Below, piece by piece: positions 32,098-41,747 of a DNA stretch of 62,381 nucleotides. The notes below the pieces were generated by a model, which saw only the letters and a program-made list of their open reading frames with translations, did no database searches and was not told the origin of the DNA. Positions within the stretch are counted from its first letter, which is position 1, and every line of letters begins with the position of its first letter. The translations under genes and the position numbers were made by a program. Origin of the DNA: Bathymodiolus japonicus methanotrophic gill symbiont (lineage in GTDB: Bacteria; Pseudomonadota; Gammaproteobacteria; Methylococcales; Methylomonadaceae); the NCBI RefSeq assembly GCF_019721995.1, contig NZ_BLYC01000020.1, forward strand, positions 1-62,381. The letters are read 5' to 3'.

Positions 32098-32175
32098 AAG
32101 GATGAAAAAGTAAGAGTGACAGCAATGGAAGGTTTGCTATTACAGGTTATACCAATTAAATTAAGAGGGTGAGAG

Positions 32176-32910
32176 ATGATCTTTAATTTTAGTTATATTT
32201 TTATTGGTACTTTATTATTATTGCTGATTAGTGCGTTCAGAATTCTTCGCGAGTATGAGCGCGGTGTTATTTTTATGCTGGGCCGGTTTTATAAGGTTAA
32301 AGGCCCCGGCTTTATAATTGTTATCCCATTGATTCAGCAAATGGAGCTAGTTGATTTACGTACTATCGTAATGGATGTGCCCACCCAGGATGTAATTTCC
32401 CGAGATAATGTTTCTGTAAAGGTTAATGCAGTAGTGTATTTTCGTGTACTGGAACCAGACAAGGCGATTATACAAGTGGAAAATTTTTATGATGCGACCA
32501 GCCAGTTAGCACAAACAACTTTGCGTTCGGTGCTGGGGCAACATGAACTGGATGAAATGCTGGCCGAACGCGATCGCTTAAATATTGATATTCAAACCAG
32601 CCTGGATAAACAAACTGATGCCTGGGGAATCAAGGTATCGAATGTAGAGATCAAGCATGTTGATCTGGATGAAAGCATGATTCGAGCCATTGCCAAGCAG
32701 GCAGAAGCCGAGCGTACCCGGCGTGCTAAAGTGATTCATCCCGAAGGGGAAATGCAGGCCTCTGAAAAATTATTGCAAGCGGCAAAGACACTCTCGCAAC
32801 AGCCAGAAGCCATTCAGCTAAGATATTTACAGACCCTGACTGAAATTGCAGGAGATAAATCTTCCACCATTGTCTTTCCAGTCGAGTTATTGAAAAACCT
32901 AGGCCGATAA
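32176..32910 (+). CDS. Slipin-family SPFH (stomatin/prohibitin) membrane protein
   Basis: 244 residues. One N-terminal membrane anchor ([14 protein letters not shown]) precedes the SPFH domain ([20 protein letters not shown]...), which ends in a helical oligomerisation segment ([15 protein letters not shown]). SPFH proteins form ring-like membrane microdomain scaffolds and pair with NfeD; the ATG overlaps the NfeD stop region (GGGTGAGAGATG), showing coupling. The slipin itself is intact even though its NfeD partner is degraded. Confidence 0.93.
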   Translation: MIFNFSYIFIGTLLLLLISAFRILREYERGVIFMLGRFYKVKGPGFIIVIPLIQQMELVDLRTIVMDVPTQDVISRDNVSVKVNAVVYFRVLEPDKAIIQVENFYDATSQLAQTTLRSVLGQHELDEMLAERDRLNIDIQTSLDKQTDAWGIKVSNVEIKHVDLDESMIRAIAKQAEAERTRRAKVIHPEGEMQASEKLLQAAKTLSQQPEAIQLRYLQTLTEIAGDKSSTIVFPVELLKNLGR

Positions 32911-32991
32911 TAGTCGTCGCCAGAAGTATTTTCCAATAGCCTGCGAATCATTTATCATATTGCTTGTATTCAATAAAATATTCTTTACATA

Positions 32992-34221
32992 ATGAAAGCC
33001 TATTTAGTCGGCGGTGCAGTCCGCGACACACTGCTAAAACTTCCGGTTCGCGAGCGAGACTGGGTGGTGATTGGCGAGACACCAGCGGCCATGATTGCGC
33101 GTGGCTTTACCGAGGTTGGTAAGGACTTTCCCGTATTTCTACATCCTGAAACTAAAGATGAGTATGCGCTGGCACGCATAGAAAGGAAAACCAGCCACGG
33201 TTACAAAGGTTTTGCAGTGCATGCCACACCTGACGTCAATCTGGAAGACGACCTTATCCGCAGAGACCTGACCATTAACGCCATGGCCATTATGGACAAT
33301 GGCGACATATTCGACCCCTACGGTGGTCAAGAAGACCTTAAAAACAAAGTGTTTCGCCATATCTCACCTGCTTTTTGTGAAGACCCTGTGCGGGTTTTAC
33401 GTATCGCAAGATTTTGCGCCCGCTATCAACACCTGGGCTTCAGCATCGCACCCGAAACCCGGGAACTGATGCAGGAAATGGTTGTCCAGGGCGAAATTGA
33501 CCACCTGGTACCAGAACGTGTCTGGGCAGAAACAGCCAAGGCTCTGGGCGAACAGTCTCCTGCCGCTTACTTTCAGGCATTACGCGATGATTGTGGCGCC
33601 TTAGCACGAATTTTTCCTGAGCTAGACGTACTATTCGGTATTCCCCAGCCTGCGCAACATCATCCTGAAATTGATACCGGTGTACATATATTAATGGTGT
33701 TGGAACAAGCCGCCTTATTAAGCACTAACCCCACGGTGCGCTTTGCAGCTTTGATGCACGATTTGGGTAAAGCACTGACACCGGCTGAAAAGTGGCCCAG
33801 CCATCACGGACATGAAACCCTTGGTATCAATACATTAAAAACTCTATGTCAGCGCCTGCGCGTGCCTAATAATTATCAAAAACTGGCCTTACAAGTGATG
33901 CAATATCATACCCATTGCCACCGGGCTTTTGAGCTGCGACCAGGCACAGTATGTGACATGTTTGCCAGTATCGGCGCCTATAAAGCGGAAAATCAACTCG
34001 ATAATTTCTTATTCGCCTGCGAAGCAGACGCCAGAGGTCGCTTAGGACTGGAAGACAAGCCCTACCCCCAGGCTGATTACCTTCGAGCGGCGCAAAAAGC
34101 AGCGAAGCGCATAGACAGTTCAGCTATTACCGATGAAAGTATTCAAGGCAAAGAAATTGGCCTGGCTATCCATAGATTACGCACCCAGGAAATTAGTAAA
34201 ATAAAAAAATATTTCACTTAA
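32992..34221 (+). CDS. cca: Multifunctional CCA protein (tRNA nucleotidyltransferase with HD domain)
   Basis: 409 residues. The class II nucleotidyltransferase head has GGAVRDTLL and the catalytic ERDWVVIG acidic pair, then RRDLTINAMA and the flexible neck. A C-terminal HD phosphohydrolase domain has HDLGKA (about residue 255). It adds or repairs the 3' CCA of tRNAs using CTP and ATP; the HD domain gives phosphatase and phosphodiesterase activity. Length fits gammaproteobacterial enzymes (about 410). Confidence 0.96.
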   Translation: MKAYLVGGAVRDTLLKLPVRERDWVVIGETPAAMIARGFTEVGKDFPVFLHPETKDEYALARIERKTSHGYKGFAVHATPDVNLEDDLIRRDLTINAMAIMDNGDIFDPYGGQEDLKNKVFRHISPAFCEDPVRVLRIARFCARYQHLGFSIAPETRELMQEMVVQGEIDHLVPERVWAETAKALGEQSPAAYFQALRDDCGALARIFPELDVLFGIPQPAQHHPEIDTGVHILMVLEQAALLSTNPTVRFAALMHDLGKALTPAEKWPSHHGHETLGINTLKTLCQRLRVPNNYQKLALQVMQYHTHCHRAFELRPGTVCDMFASIGAYKAENQLDNFLFACEADARGRLGLEDKPYPQADYLRAAQKAAKRIDSSAITDESIQGKEIGLAIHRLRTQEISKIKKYFT

Positions 34222-34239
34222 CACTTTTACATAACAGGA

Positions 34240-34728
34240 TTGAACATGCCCTCATTTGATATTGTTTCAGAATTTGATATGCACGAAGCTCAAAATGCCC
34301 TGGCTCAGGCTAATAAAGAAGTAGGCGCACGCTTTGACTTTAAGGGATCAAATGCTGAATTTGAGCTTAACGGTAATTCGATACTAATGAAAGCCGAATC
34401 ACCTTTCCAGCTACAGCAAATGCTGCCTATTCTGTTTTCCAAATTAACCAAGCGCGGCATTGATATTGCTTGCCTGGAAACTGGCGAAGTGAAAGAAGCC
34501 GCAAAGACAGCACAACAGCCGATAGAATTGAAAGAGGGAATCGATAAACCTTTGGCGAAAAAAATTGTCAAGCTGATTAAAGATAAGAAATTAAAGGTTC
34601 AAGCGGCTATTGAAGGCGAGAAAATTCGCGTGTTCAGAAAAAAGCGCGATGATCTGCAGCAAACCATGCTAATGTTGCGTGCTGAAGATTCAGAACAGCC
34701 TTTACAATTTAATAATTTTAGAGATTAA
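34240..34728 (+). CDS. yajQ: YajQ-family nucleotide-binding protein
   Basis: 162 residues with the typical start PSFDIVSEFDMHEAQNA, the motif RFDFKGS, and the end ALQFNNFRD-like (QFNNFRD). Two ferredoxin-like domains. Homologues bind nucleotides, cyclic di-GMP in some species. It follows cca by 18 bp and is likely co-transcribed. Confidence 0.95.
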   Translation: MNMPSFDIVSEFDMHEAQNALAQANKEVGARFDFKGSNAEFELNGNSILMKAESPFQLQQMLPILFSKLTKRGIDIACLETGEVKEAAKTAQQPIELKEGIDKPLAKKIVKLIKDKKLKVQAAIEGEKIRVFRKKRDDLQQTMLMLRAEDSEQPLQFNNFRD

Positions 34729-34751
34729 AAACCCGTTCGTATTTCTCTTTT

Positions 34752-36285
34752 ACTCGATGTTCAAGTTTTTGATATTGAGAAGGTAAAATCAGGTATTCTG
34801 AGGTTGTTGTAATTTTATCGGTGTAAGCCCATGTTAATGAATGCCCCAGCCACCTTTATCCAAAGCTATATTGACGATTTAAATGATGCGCTCAATCAGC
34901 TAAAACCCGGAGCCGCTTTGACACGGATTCAAGCCGCTTGGTTGGGCACTTGTTTAACGTGCATACTGCTAATGAACTCTGTTTGCTGGGCTAAGTTTGA
35001 GCGAGCAAGCCTTGGAGATTGCAAAGTAGCCGCATTATCCTGGGTGTTTCGTAAAGCAAGTATACCCTGGGACTGGTTGCTACGGGTGAGTGTGGTCTTA
35101 ATTTTAAAACGTTATGGCATTACTGAAGGTGTGTTGGCCTTTGATGAATCAGACCGAGCACGATCTAAGTCTACAAAACGTATTTATAAGGTTTACAAGC
35201 AGAAACACAAAGGCTCCGGCGGGTATGTTAATGGACAAACGATAGTATTATTGCTGCTAGTTACCTCATCCATTACAGTGCCTGTCGGTTTTTTCTTTTA
35301 TATGCCGGATCCAGCCTTAAAGCAGTGGGATAAAGAAGATAAAGGGTTGAAAAAGAGCGGTATAGCAAAAAAAGATCGGCCTATTAAGCCTGAACGTGAC
35401 AGTGCCTACCCGACCAAAACAGAGATTGCATTAGGCTTATTAAAAGAGTTTAAAGTTGCGCATAGCCTGATTAAAATTAAAGGCGTACTGGCTGATGCGC
35501 TGTATGGTGAAAAAGCCTTTATGGACGAAGCCGCTAAAGAATCTGGAGGCTCGCAGGTGATTAGCCAATTACGTAAAAACCAAAATATTGAATATAGAGG
35601 TAGAATAAGGTCAGTCGAGAGCTACTTTAATTCGATTAACAAAGGCATTGATCAGATAATACGTGTACGTGGCGGAAAAGAGATTAAAGTGACTGTCAGC
35701 AGTGCACGATTAAAGGTGAGTTCTCACAGTAAAAAACGCTTTGTCATTGCCTTAAAATATGACGGTGAAAACGACTATCGCTATTTAGTGGCGACAGACC
35801 TGACTTGGCGCACACAAGATATTATTCAAGCCTATACGTTGAGATGGCTGATTGAGGTTTTCTTTGAGGACTGGAAGCTTTAATGAAGGATGGGGGCGTG
35901 AGGCCAAACAATCAGATGAAGAGGGATCAAGCCGTGGCCTGATTCTGAGTCTTTTGTTTGACCATTGCCTTCTCCTTCACCCAGAGCAAATAGCCCGCAT
36001 TGAAAGCAAACTACCTGCGTATACCGTAGGAAGCTTACAGCGCAAGTCTCAAATGGATGTACTGCTTGAGTTCATCACGTCATTGCTAGAGTTTCCAGAT
36101 CCTGGTGATAAGCTGAAAGAGTTAGGTGAATTAATAAAGGATGTGTTTCAACTGATGCCATCAGGAAAACATATGATTGGCAGAGATTTAGGGCGCTTAA
36201 AGCCAACACCATCATTAAAGTATTGTTCTGCTGGGTGAAGGTAAGAGTTTGATGGCAATGGGATGGAAAAACTTGAACATCGAGT
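34752..36285 (+). mobile_element. IS-Z copy 2 (IS4 group)
   Basis: 1534 bp, ends ACTCGATGTTCAAGTTTTT/AAAAACTTGAACATCGAGT, flanked by TTT on both sides. It lies just past yajQ and contains a single near-complete transposase gene with one frameshift. Confidence 0.93.
34831..36238 (+). pseudogene. IS-Z transposase with 1-bp insertion
   Basis: 350 residues are open to the IS4 signature (YTLRWLIEVFFEDWK) and stop at 35881-35883 because of an extra A (CTTTAATG versus CTTTATG in copy 1). The tail GWGREAKQSDEEGSSRG... continues in the next frame to about 36236. First acidic motif FDESDRARS, second LADALYGE. Possibly inactive, unless slippage on the A/T run restores the frame. Confidence 0.88.
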
Positions 36286-36383
36286 TTTGGCCTCTCCCTT
36301 TTGAAGAAAAAAAAAGGGGGGGGGTCGAATCTACTGAATACTTTGACAGTCTGTTTTAAGCTATATATACCGCAACATGTAGG
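36286..36383. other. Intergenic tract with long A and G homopolymers
   Basis: Just beyond IS-Z, GAAGAAAAAAAAAGGGGGGGGG holds a run of nine A and nine G. No gene is visible. Such runs are prone to slippage and to sequencing error. Confidence 0.6.
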
Positions 36384-37268
36384 CTAAAGCTTATGTTTAA
36401 CAATCCGCTGATAGCCAAAATAAACACATAAAACCAGCATCAACCATAGCGCAACCATCGGCCCTATTACCCCATCATAAGGACTGATTAAATACAGTAA
36501 ATCCGAGTCCCAGTTTATGTCTGTGATTTTATGCGCCATTTTAATCTGCCATACCCATGCAGCATGGCAGCCAATCACCCAGGCCAGACTGGGTTTTAAA
36601 TGCGTGCGCATCACCGCCAGGAAAATACCTACCATCAACAAGGCCCAAAAAGCTCCTAAGTGTTCCGGGTTTAGTAAATTTTCAAATGCCTCCAGTAAAA
36701 GTACGAAGCTATCTGAAAACTCAGCCTGCTCAACAGGTATCGAGGTTTTTGTTTTAATAAAATGTAGCAGTGCATAGTAAAAAGAACTGACAAAAATAGT
36801 CGCTGTTATGCCTAGGCGCTTTGCATAAGCAGAAATCAAAATTCCGCGAAACATCGGCTCTTCTAATAAGGAAATTAACACAGCCAGTAAAAAAGCTACT
36901 AATAAACTGACTAGCAGCTTATCTAAAGTCCAGACTTTACCCACATCCAGCTCGGTAATTCCCAGCGTATAACTCAGTAAAAACACCGGTAGCAAGGTAA
37001 ACAAACCCAACACCATGCCGCCTGCCATTTGCTTAATAAATGCTTTAAAGGGCACAAAGCCTATGCCTGCTGCACTAATATCTAGCCAGCGCATAATCGG
37101 GTAAATACTTAAAACCAACAGAATCTGGGTTACTCTACTGATTATCTTGCTTAATTCTGCCGCGCCATCAAGCAGGATAAATATCCCGTAACCCAAAAAA
37201 CAGGCAACGATAGAAAAGAGCAACAACATTAGCAATGGGATCAAGCTTATCAGTATTTTACTTAGCAT
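36384..37268 (-). CDS. CPBP-family intramembrane metalloprotease
   Basis: 294 residues with about eight hydrophobic segments. The CPBP/Rce1 motifs are EEPMFRG (EExxxR, about residue 135), a following FxxxH-type YALLHF, and a later CHAAW His. These bind the catalytic zinc within the membrane. Substrates of bacterial members are mostly unknown. The start overlaps the end of rsmE by 11 bp, so the pair are coupled. Confidence 0.88.
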   Translation of the reverse strand: MLSKILISLIPLLMLLLFSIVACFLGYGIFILLDGAAELSKIISRVTQILLVLSIYPIMRWLDISAAGIGFVPFKAFIKQMAGGMVLGLFTLLPVFLLSYTLGITELDVGKVWTLDKLLVSLLVAFLLAVLISLLEEPMFRGILISAYAKRLGITATIFVSSFYYALLHFIKTKTSIPVEQAEFSDSFVLLLEAFENLLNPEHLGAFWALLMVGIFLAVMRTHLKPSLAWVIGCHAAWVWQIKMAHKITDINWDSDLLYLISPYDGVIGPMVALWLMLVLCVYFGYQRIVKHKL

Positions 37269-38001
37269 CGACGACTCCTAAATCCCCCCATAAAACCTGT
37301 ACTGCTGTTAACGCGGCTAACGCAGCAGTCTCGGTACGTAACACCCGAGGGCCTAATTTTACGGGAATAAATCCCGCCTGCTTTGCCAGTCCCCGTTCCT
37401 GTATAGAAAAGCCTCCCTCAGGCCCAGCTAATAAGGTGACTCGATTATCTTCAGGCTGCAATTGTTTTAAAGTTTGCGTTGCAAAAGGGTCTAAAAAAAT
37501 CTTCAGCCCTGCTTGCTGCTTTAGCCATGATTCTAGGTGTTCAGCATTGTCAACATCAGGCCTGATGGTACGACCACTTTGTTCTGCAGCATGTTGTGCA
37601 ATTTTTTGCCAGTGGCGCACTTTATTCTGAGATTTTTCTGCTTTTAACTGCACCACACAGCGTTCTGTCATAAGAGGCGTAAGTTGTGTTACTCCTAATT
37701 CTACTGACTTTTGTATAGCAAAATCCATGCGCTCACCGCGCGATACACCCAAGCCCATAATTACTCGCAAATCAGACTCAACACTACGGTCTAAGTATGA
37801 GTGCAACTCAATTACTATTCTTTTTCGTGACACCTCGGTAGTCTGCCCCAGAAACTCCCCACCTTCACCATTAAATAAACTAATTGCCTGCCCTTTCTTC
37901 ATCCTTAAAACAGCCCGCATATAATGCGCACTATCTTCATCCAGTTCAACTTTCTCGTGCAATCTCAAAGGCATTGCAACATAGAGCCTTGATATTCTCA
38001 T
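37258..38001 (-). CDS. rsmE: 16S rRNA (uracil1498-N3)-methyltransferase
   Basis: 247 residues with an N-terminal PUA-like domain (HYMRAVLRMKKGQAISLFNG) and a C-terminal SPOUT domain with the knot motif LLAGPEGGFSIQE and LGPRVLRTETAAL. It methylates U1498 of 16S rRNA with S-adenosylmethionine. Confidence 0.95.
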   Translation of the reverse strand: MRISRLYVAMPLRLHEKVELDEDSAHYMRAVLRMKKGQAISLFNGEGGEFLGQTTEVSRKRIVIELHSYLDRSVESDLRVIMGLGVSRGERMDFAIQKSVELGVTQLTPLMTERCVVQLKAEKSQNKVRHWQKIAQHAAEQSGRTIRPDVDNAEHLESWLKQQAGLKIFLDPFATQTLKQLQPEDNRVTLLAGPEGGFSIQERGLAKQAGFIPVKLGPRVLRTETAALAALTAVQVLWGDLGVVDAK

Positions 38002-38047
38002 GACTTTTACCTGTTAGAATTAAGAGTAGGGCTTTTAATCTTGCAAT

Positions 38048-38091
38048 AAAAAAGGCAGGCAAAACACTAATGCCTTGCCTGCCTTTTTAGT
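38048..38091. terminator. Rho-independent terminator (bidirectional)
   Basis: AAAAAAGGCAGGCA...TGCCTGCCTTTTTAG forms a GC-rich stem with A-run and T-run on its two sides, between metF and rsmE. Confidence 0.85.
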
Positions 38092-38120
38092 ATAACCAGA
38101 GCCCAGCCTAGCTGAATCTC

Positions 38121-38966
38121 TTATGCAAAATTCAAATTATTCCAGACCGCCAAAGTCGGCTTTGATTGGTTCATGGTATAAAAATGTAGTCCTGGTACGC
38201 CATTATCCAGCAATTCCTGACATAATTTAGAGACGATATCTTCACCAAAAGCCAGAATCGAAGCTTTATCATCGCCAAAACATTCCAGTGTTTTACGCAT
38301 CCAGCGAGGAATATCGGCACCGCACATATCTGAAAAGCGGAATAATTGCGCATAATTAGTGATCGGCATTATTCCGGGCACGATAGGGATATCGATACCA
38401 CTTTTCTCACATTTATCCATAAAATAAAAATACGCTTCAGCATTATAAAAATACTGAGTAATCACGGCATCAGCACCGGCATCCACTTTACGCTTAAAAT
38501 TATTAAAGTCCTCAGTGGCATTATTTGCTTGCGGGTGAATTTCCGGGTAGCCAGCCACATGAATTTGAAAATGTTCCCCCGTTTCGGCGCGAATAAATTC
38601 CACCAGTTCATTGGCAAAACTAAACTCACCTGCGGACATCATGCCTGATGGCAGGTCACCGCGCAAAGCAACAATTCTAGACACGCCATGCTCACGATAA
38701 TTAGCTAAAATCTCGCGAATATTTTTTTTTGTAGAAGCAACACAGGATAAGTGCGGAGCGGCCGATACGCCATTTTTCTGGATTTTAACTACAGTATCAT
38801 AGGTCTTATCTCGTGTTGAACCACCCGCACCAAATGTAACCGAGAAAAAATCAGGATTCAATTTTGCCAGGTCACGGTGAACTTGTTCTAAATTTAACTC
38901 CCCCTGTTCCGTTTTAGGAGGATAAAATTCAAAACTAAATAAATCAGCTTTATTTTTATTAGTCAT
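38121..38966 (-). CDS. metF: Methylenetetrahydrofolate reductase
   Basis: 281 residues, a TIM barrel. FSFEFYPPKTEQGE at the N-terminus holds the catalytic Glu, and TFGAGGSTRDKTYDTV and ALRGDLP contribute to FAD and folate binding. It reduces 5,10-methylene-THF to 5-methyl-THF for methionine synthesis. Downstream of metK and ahcY on the same strand, fitting a methyl-cycle operon, although a palindromic repeat lies before it. Confidence 0.96.
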   Translation of the reverse strand: MTNKNKADLFSFEFYPPKTEQGELNLEQVHRDLAKLNPDFFSVTFGAGGSTRDKTYDTVVKIQKNGVSAAPHLSCVASTKKNIREILANYREHGVSRIVALRGDLPSGMMSAGEFSFANELVEFIRAETGEHFQIHVAGYPEIHPQANNATEDFNNFKRKVDAGADAVITQYFYNAEAYFYFMDKCEKSGIDIPIVPGIMPITNYAQLFRFSDMCGADIPRWMRKTLECFGDDKASILAFGEDIVSKLCQELLDNGVPGLHFYTMNQSKPTLAVWNNLNFA

Positions 38967-38995
38967 GATAATACGTTTAATAATCTGTTTTTTTG

Positions 38996-39075
38996 TAGAG
39001 CGGCCTTCAGTCCGCTATAAACATCATAATCAATCATGCGGCGGGGCATTGCGGACTAAAGCCCGCTCTACATCT
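38996..39075. repeat. Palindromic GTAGAGCGG...CCGCTCTAC repeat
   Basis: Left arm GTAGAGCGGCCTTCAGTCCGC, right arm GCGGACTAAAGCCCGCTCTAC, between metF and ahcY. It forms a long imperfect hairpin and could attenuate read-through. Confidence 0.7.
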
Positions 39076-39076
39076 A

Positions 39077-40369
39077 TTAATAACGGTAATGATCGGGCTT
39101 ATAAGGGCCATCAACTGGCACATTAATATAATCAGCTTGTTCAGCTGTTAATTGCGTCAATTGCACACCTAGCTGAGCCAGGTGTGAGCGGGCTACTTTT
39201 TCGTCCAGCTTTTTCGGCAAGATATACACTTCATTATTATAGTCAGCAGCGTTTGCCCATAATTCCATCTGAGCGAGAACCTGGTTACAGAACGAGTTGG
39301 ACATAACGAAACTTGGATGCCCGGTAGCACAACCCAGATTCACTAGACGGCCTTCTGCCAGAACAATGATTTTTTTACCATCAGGAAAAGTCACATGATC
39401 TACTTGCGGCTTGATAGTATCCCACTGATATTGACGTAACGCAGCAATTTCAATTTCCGAATCAAAATGGCCTATATTACACACAATGGCATTGTTCTTC
39501 ATCGCCAGCATATGTCCATGATTGATAATATGGTAATTACCTGTTGCAGTAACAAAGATATTTGCCTGGGGAGCAGCTTCTTCCATAGTCACCACACGGA
39601 AGCCTTCCATAGAAGCCTGTAATGCACAAATTGGATCAATTTCAGTAATCCATACTGTCGCGCCTAAGCCACGTAATGATTGTGCACAACCTTTACCCAC
39701 GTCCCCGTAACCACAAACAACTGCTATCTTACCGGCAATCATCACGTCTGTCGCACGTTTGATACCATCAACCAATGACTCACGACAACCATACAGGTTA
39801 TCAAATTTTGACTTAGTCACCGAATCGTTGACATTAAACGCAGGCACTTTAAGCGCACCTTTCTCCATCATTTCATACAGACGCAATACACCCGTCGTTG
39901 TTTCTTCAGACAGACCTTTGACATCAGCCATTAATTCCGGGAATTTCTCGTGCATCATCACGGTTAAATCACCGCCATCATCCAGAATCATATTTGGGCG
40001 CCAGCCATTAGGCCCGATAATGGTTTGCTCTATACACCACTCTGCCTCTTCCTCAGTTTCACCTTTCCAGGCAAATACTGGAATACCCGCCGCTGCCATT
40101 GCTGCTGCCGCGTGATCCTGGGTAGAGAAAATATTGCAAGAAGACCAGCGCACGTCAGCGCCTAAAGCGGTCAAAGTTTCTATTAATACCGCCGTTTGAA
40201 TAGTCATATGCAAACAACCTGCAATGCGCGCTCCTGCTAGGGGCTGTGCTGAGCCAAATTCTTCACGCAGTGCCATCAATCCCGGCATTTCAGTTTCTGC
40301 AATAGATGTTTCTTTACGACCCCATTCGGCCAAAGCCATATCTGCTACTTTATAATCTTGTTCACTCAT
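39077..40369 (-). CDS. ahcY: S-adenosylhomocysteine hydrolase
   Basis: 430 residues. The NAD-binding Rossmann motif is [12 protein letters not shown] (about residue 215); substrate residues are in [13 protein letters not shown], with the Lys and Asp of the active site. The C-terminal [11 protein letters not shown] closes the neighbouring NAD site and is diagnostic. It splits S-adenosylhomocysteine into adenosine and homocysteine, relieving methyltransferase inhibition. Starts 20 bp after metK. Confidence 0.97.
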   Translation of the reverse strand: MSEQDYKVADMALAEWGRKETSIAETEMPGLMALREEFGSAQPLAGARIAGCLHMTIQTAVLIETLTALGADVRWSSCNIFSTQDHAAAAMAAAGIPVFAWKGETEEEAEWCIEQTIIGPNGWRPNMILDDGGDLTVMMHEKFPELMADVKGLSEETTTGVLRLYEMMEKGALKVPAFNVNDSVTKSKFDNLYGCRESLVDGIKRATDVMIAGKIAVVCGYGDVGKGCAQSLRGLGATVWITEIDPICALQASMEGFRVVTMEEAAPQANIFVTATGNYHIINHGHMLAMKNNAIVCNIGHFDSEIEIAALRQYQWDTIKPQVDHVTFPDGKKIIVLAEGRLVNLGCATGHPSFVMSNSFCNQVLAQMELWANAADYNNEVYILPKKLDEKVARSHLAQLGVQLTQLTAEQADYINVPVDGPYKPDHYRY

Positions 40370-40389
40370 GTGTAATATCCAGTTTTTTG

Positions 40390-41550
40390 TTAAAGACCAG
40401 CCGCGCTTTTTAAAGCATCAACTTTATCTGTTTTTTCCCAGCTAAAGGTGGCTTCGGTACGTCCAAAATGACCATACGCTGCAGTCGCCTGATAAATAGG
40501 TTTTAATAAATCCAGCATGGCGATCAGCCCTTTAGGTCTTAAATCAAACACATCCCGAATGATTTTCACCAACCGCTCTTCGCTAATGGTGCCCGTGCCA
40601 AAAGTTTCCACGCTGATCGATGTAGGCTCAGCCACTCCGATCGCGTATGAAACCTGAATTTCACAGCGCTCTGCCAGTCCTGCGGCAACTAAATTTTTAG
40701 CAACATAACGACACATGTACGCGGCTGAACGATCAACTTTTGATGGATCTTTACCTGAAAACGCGCCACCGCCATGTCGCGCCATACCACCATAGGTATC
40801 CACAATAATCTTGCGTCCGGTTAAGCCACAGTCGCCGACAGGGCCGCCAATAATAAACTGACCTGTAGGATTGATAAAATATTTTGTACCCGCATGTAGC
40901 CATTCTTTCGGCAGAGTGGGCAGAATAATTTCATCCATCACCGCTTCTTCCAGCTGCTTACCGCCCATATCAGGCGAGTGCTGAGTCGACAACACCACCG
41001 CATCAATAGCGACTGGCTTGTTATTTTCATAGCGGAAAGTAATCTGGCTCTTTGCATCCGGGCGCAACCACGGCAAAGTGCCATTTTTACGTACTTCTGC
41101 CTGGCGCTTTACTAGTAAATGAGAATAAGTAATGGGCGCTGGCATTAGCACATCCGTTTCATTACTCGCATAACCAAACATCAAGCCCTGATCACCCGCT
41201 CCTTGTTCATGATCTTCACTATCATCCACACCTTGTGAAATATCAGCAGATTGCTTGCCGATTGCATTAAGTACCGCACAGCTTTCATAATCAAAGCCAA
41301 TCTCTGAACTGTTATAACCAATTCCCTTAATCACCCCGCGCACTACCTCTTCGGTATCTACCCAGGCATCGGTGGTTATTTCACCGGCAATAATGACCAT
41401 CCCGGTCTTAACCAGAGTTTCACATGCCACTCGGGACTTTGGATCCTGGGCAAGCAGAGAATCTAAAATTGCATCAGAGATCTGATCTGCAACTTTATCT
41501 GGATGGCCTTCCGAGACCGACTCGGAAGTGAAAATATAGTTATTGCTCAT
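40390..41550 (-). CDS. metK: S-adenosylmethionine synthetase
   Basis: 386 residues from [36 protein letters not shown] binds ATP and Mg, and [19 protein letters not shown] is the glycine-rich P-loop-like signature. It makes S-adenosylmethionine from methionine and ATP. This ATG is preferred over the one 17 codons upstream because it matches the family start and has GAAGGA just upstream. It heads metK-ahcY-metF. Confidence 0.97.
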   Translation of the reverse strand: MSNNYIFTSESVSEGHPDKVADQISDAILDSLLAQDPKSRVACETLVKTGMVIIAGEITTDAWVDTEEVVRGVIKGIGYNSSEIGFDYESCAVLNAIGKQSADISQGVDDSEDHEQGAGDQGLMFGYASNETDVLMPAPITYSHLLVKRQAEVRKNGTLPWLRPDAKSQITFRYENNKPVAIDAVVLSTQHSPDMGGKQLEEAVMDEIILPTLPKEWLHAGTKYFINPTGQFIIGGPVGDCGLTGRKIIVDTYGGMARHGGGAFSGKDPSKVDRSAAYMCRYVAKNLVAAGLAERCEIQVSYAIGVAEPTSISVETFGTGTISEERLVKIIRDVFDLRPKGLIAMLDLLKPIYQATAAYGHFGRTEATFSWEKTDKVDALKSAAGL

Positions 41551-41615
41551 TTTATGGTCCTTCTTTAACAAGGGATAAATACGATCCTGAACTCCACACA
41601 ATAAGTTCAGGTATA

Positions 41616-41641
41616 AAAAAAGGCCGCAAATGCAGCCTTTC
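41616..41641 (-). terminator. Terminator of the tRNA gene
   Basis: On the minus strand AAGGCTGCATTTGCGGCCTTTTTTT follows the CCA end of the tRNA by a few bases: a GC-rich stem with a seven-T tail. Confidence 0.85.
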
Positions 41642-41647
41642 TATGGA

Positions 41648-41724
41648 TGGTGGGCCCTCCCAGACTCGAACTGGGGACCTGCCGATTATGAGTCGGATGC
41701 TCTAACCAACTGAGCTAAGGGCCC
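41648..41724 (-). tRNA. tRNA with CAU anticodon, probably tRNA-Ile2 (k2C-modified)
   Basis: 77 nt with encoded CCA. The acceptor GGGCCCT pairs with AGGGCCC, the D-arm is AGCTCAGTTGGTTAGAGC, the anticodon loop CTCATAA and the T-arm GTTCGAGTC. The CAU anticodon could be Met or the lysidine-modified Ile that reads AUA. The G-rich acceptor and placement beside rpoD resemble ileX-type genes, so Ile is favoured; elongator Met is the alternative. Confidence 0.85.
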
Positions 41725-41747
41725 TAAACTACTAAACTGGAAGAGCC

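Larger units (their letters stand above)
30819..32174 (+). pseudogene. NfeD-family protein lacking the protease serine and part of its OB domain
   Basis: Signal peptide (residues 1-24, ending VYA-EE), then ATSIILQLE, which normally begins the ClpP-like domain. It jumps directly to IEEDADNETAPVPL and KVVNDAAAYIRGLA, so the ~100-150 residues with the catalytic Ser are missing in frame. Three or four membrane segments follow (AYILLMVGMYGLVLEF, VAICLLLALYALQLL, GIVSFVIGSVILI, ...). Repeat B5 plus a truncated repeat A replace the start of the C-terminal OB domain; its last 25 residues (KDEKVRVTAMEGLLLQVIPI) remain at 32098-32172. NfeD proteins partner with the SPFH slipin encoded next. Confidence 0.82.

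Noticed and set aside
41551-41612. A SAM or SAH riboswitch upstream of metK
   Set aside because: The leader is under 70 nt and holds only a simple CCTGAAC/GTTCAGG hairpin; no riboswitch core is recognisable.
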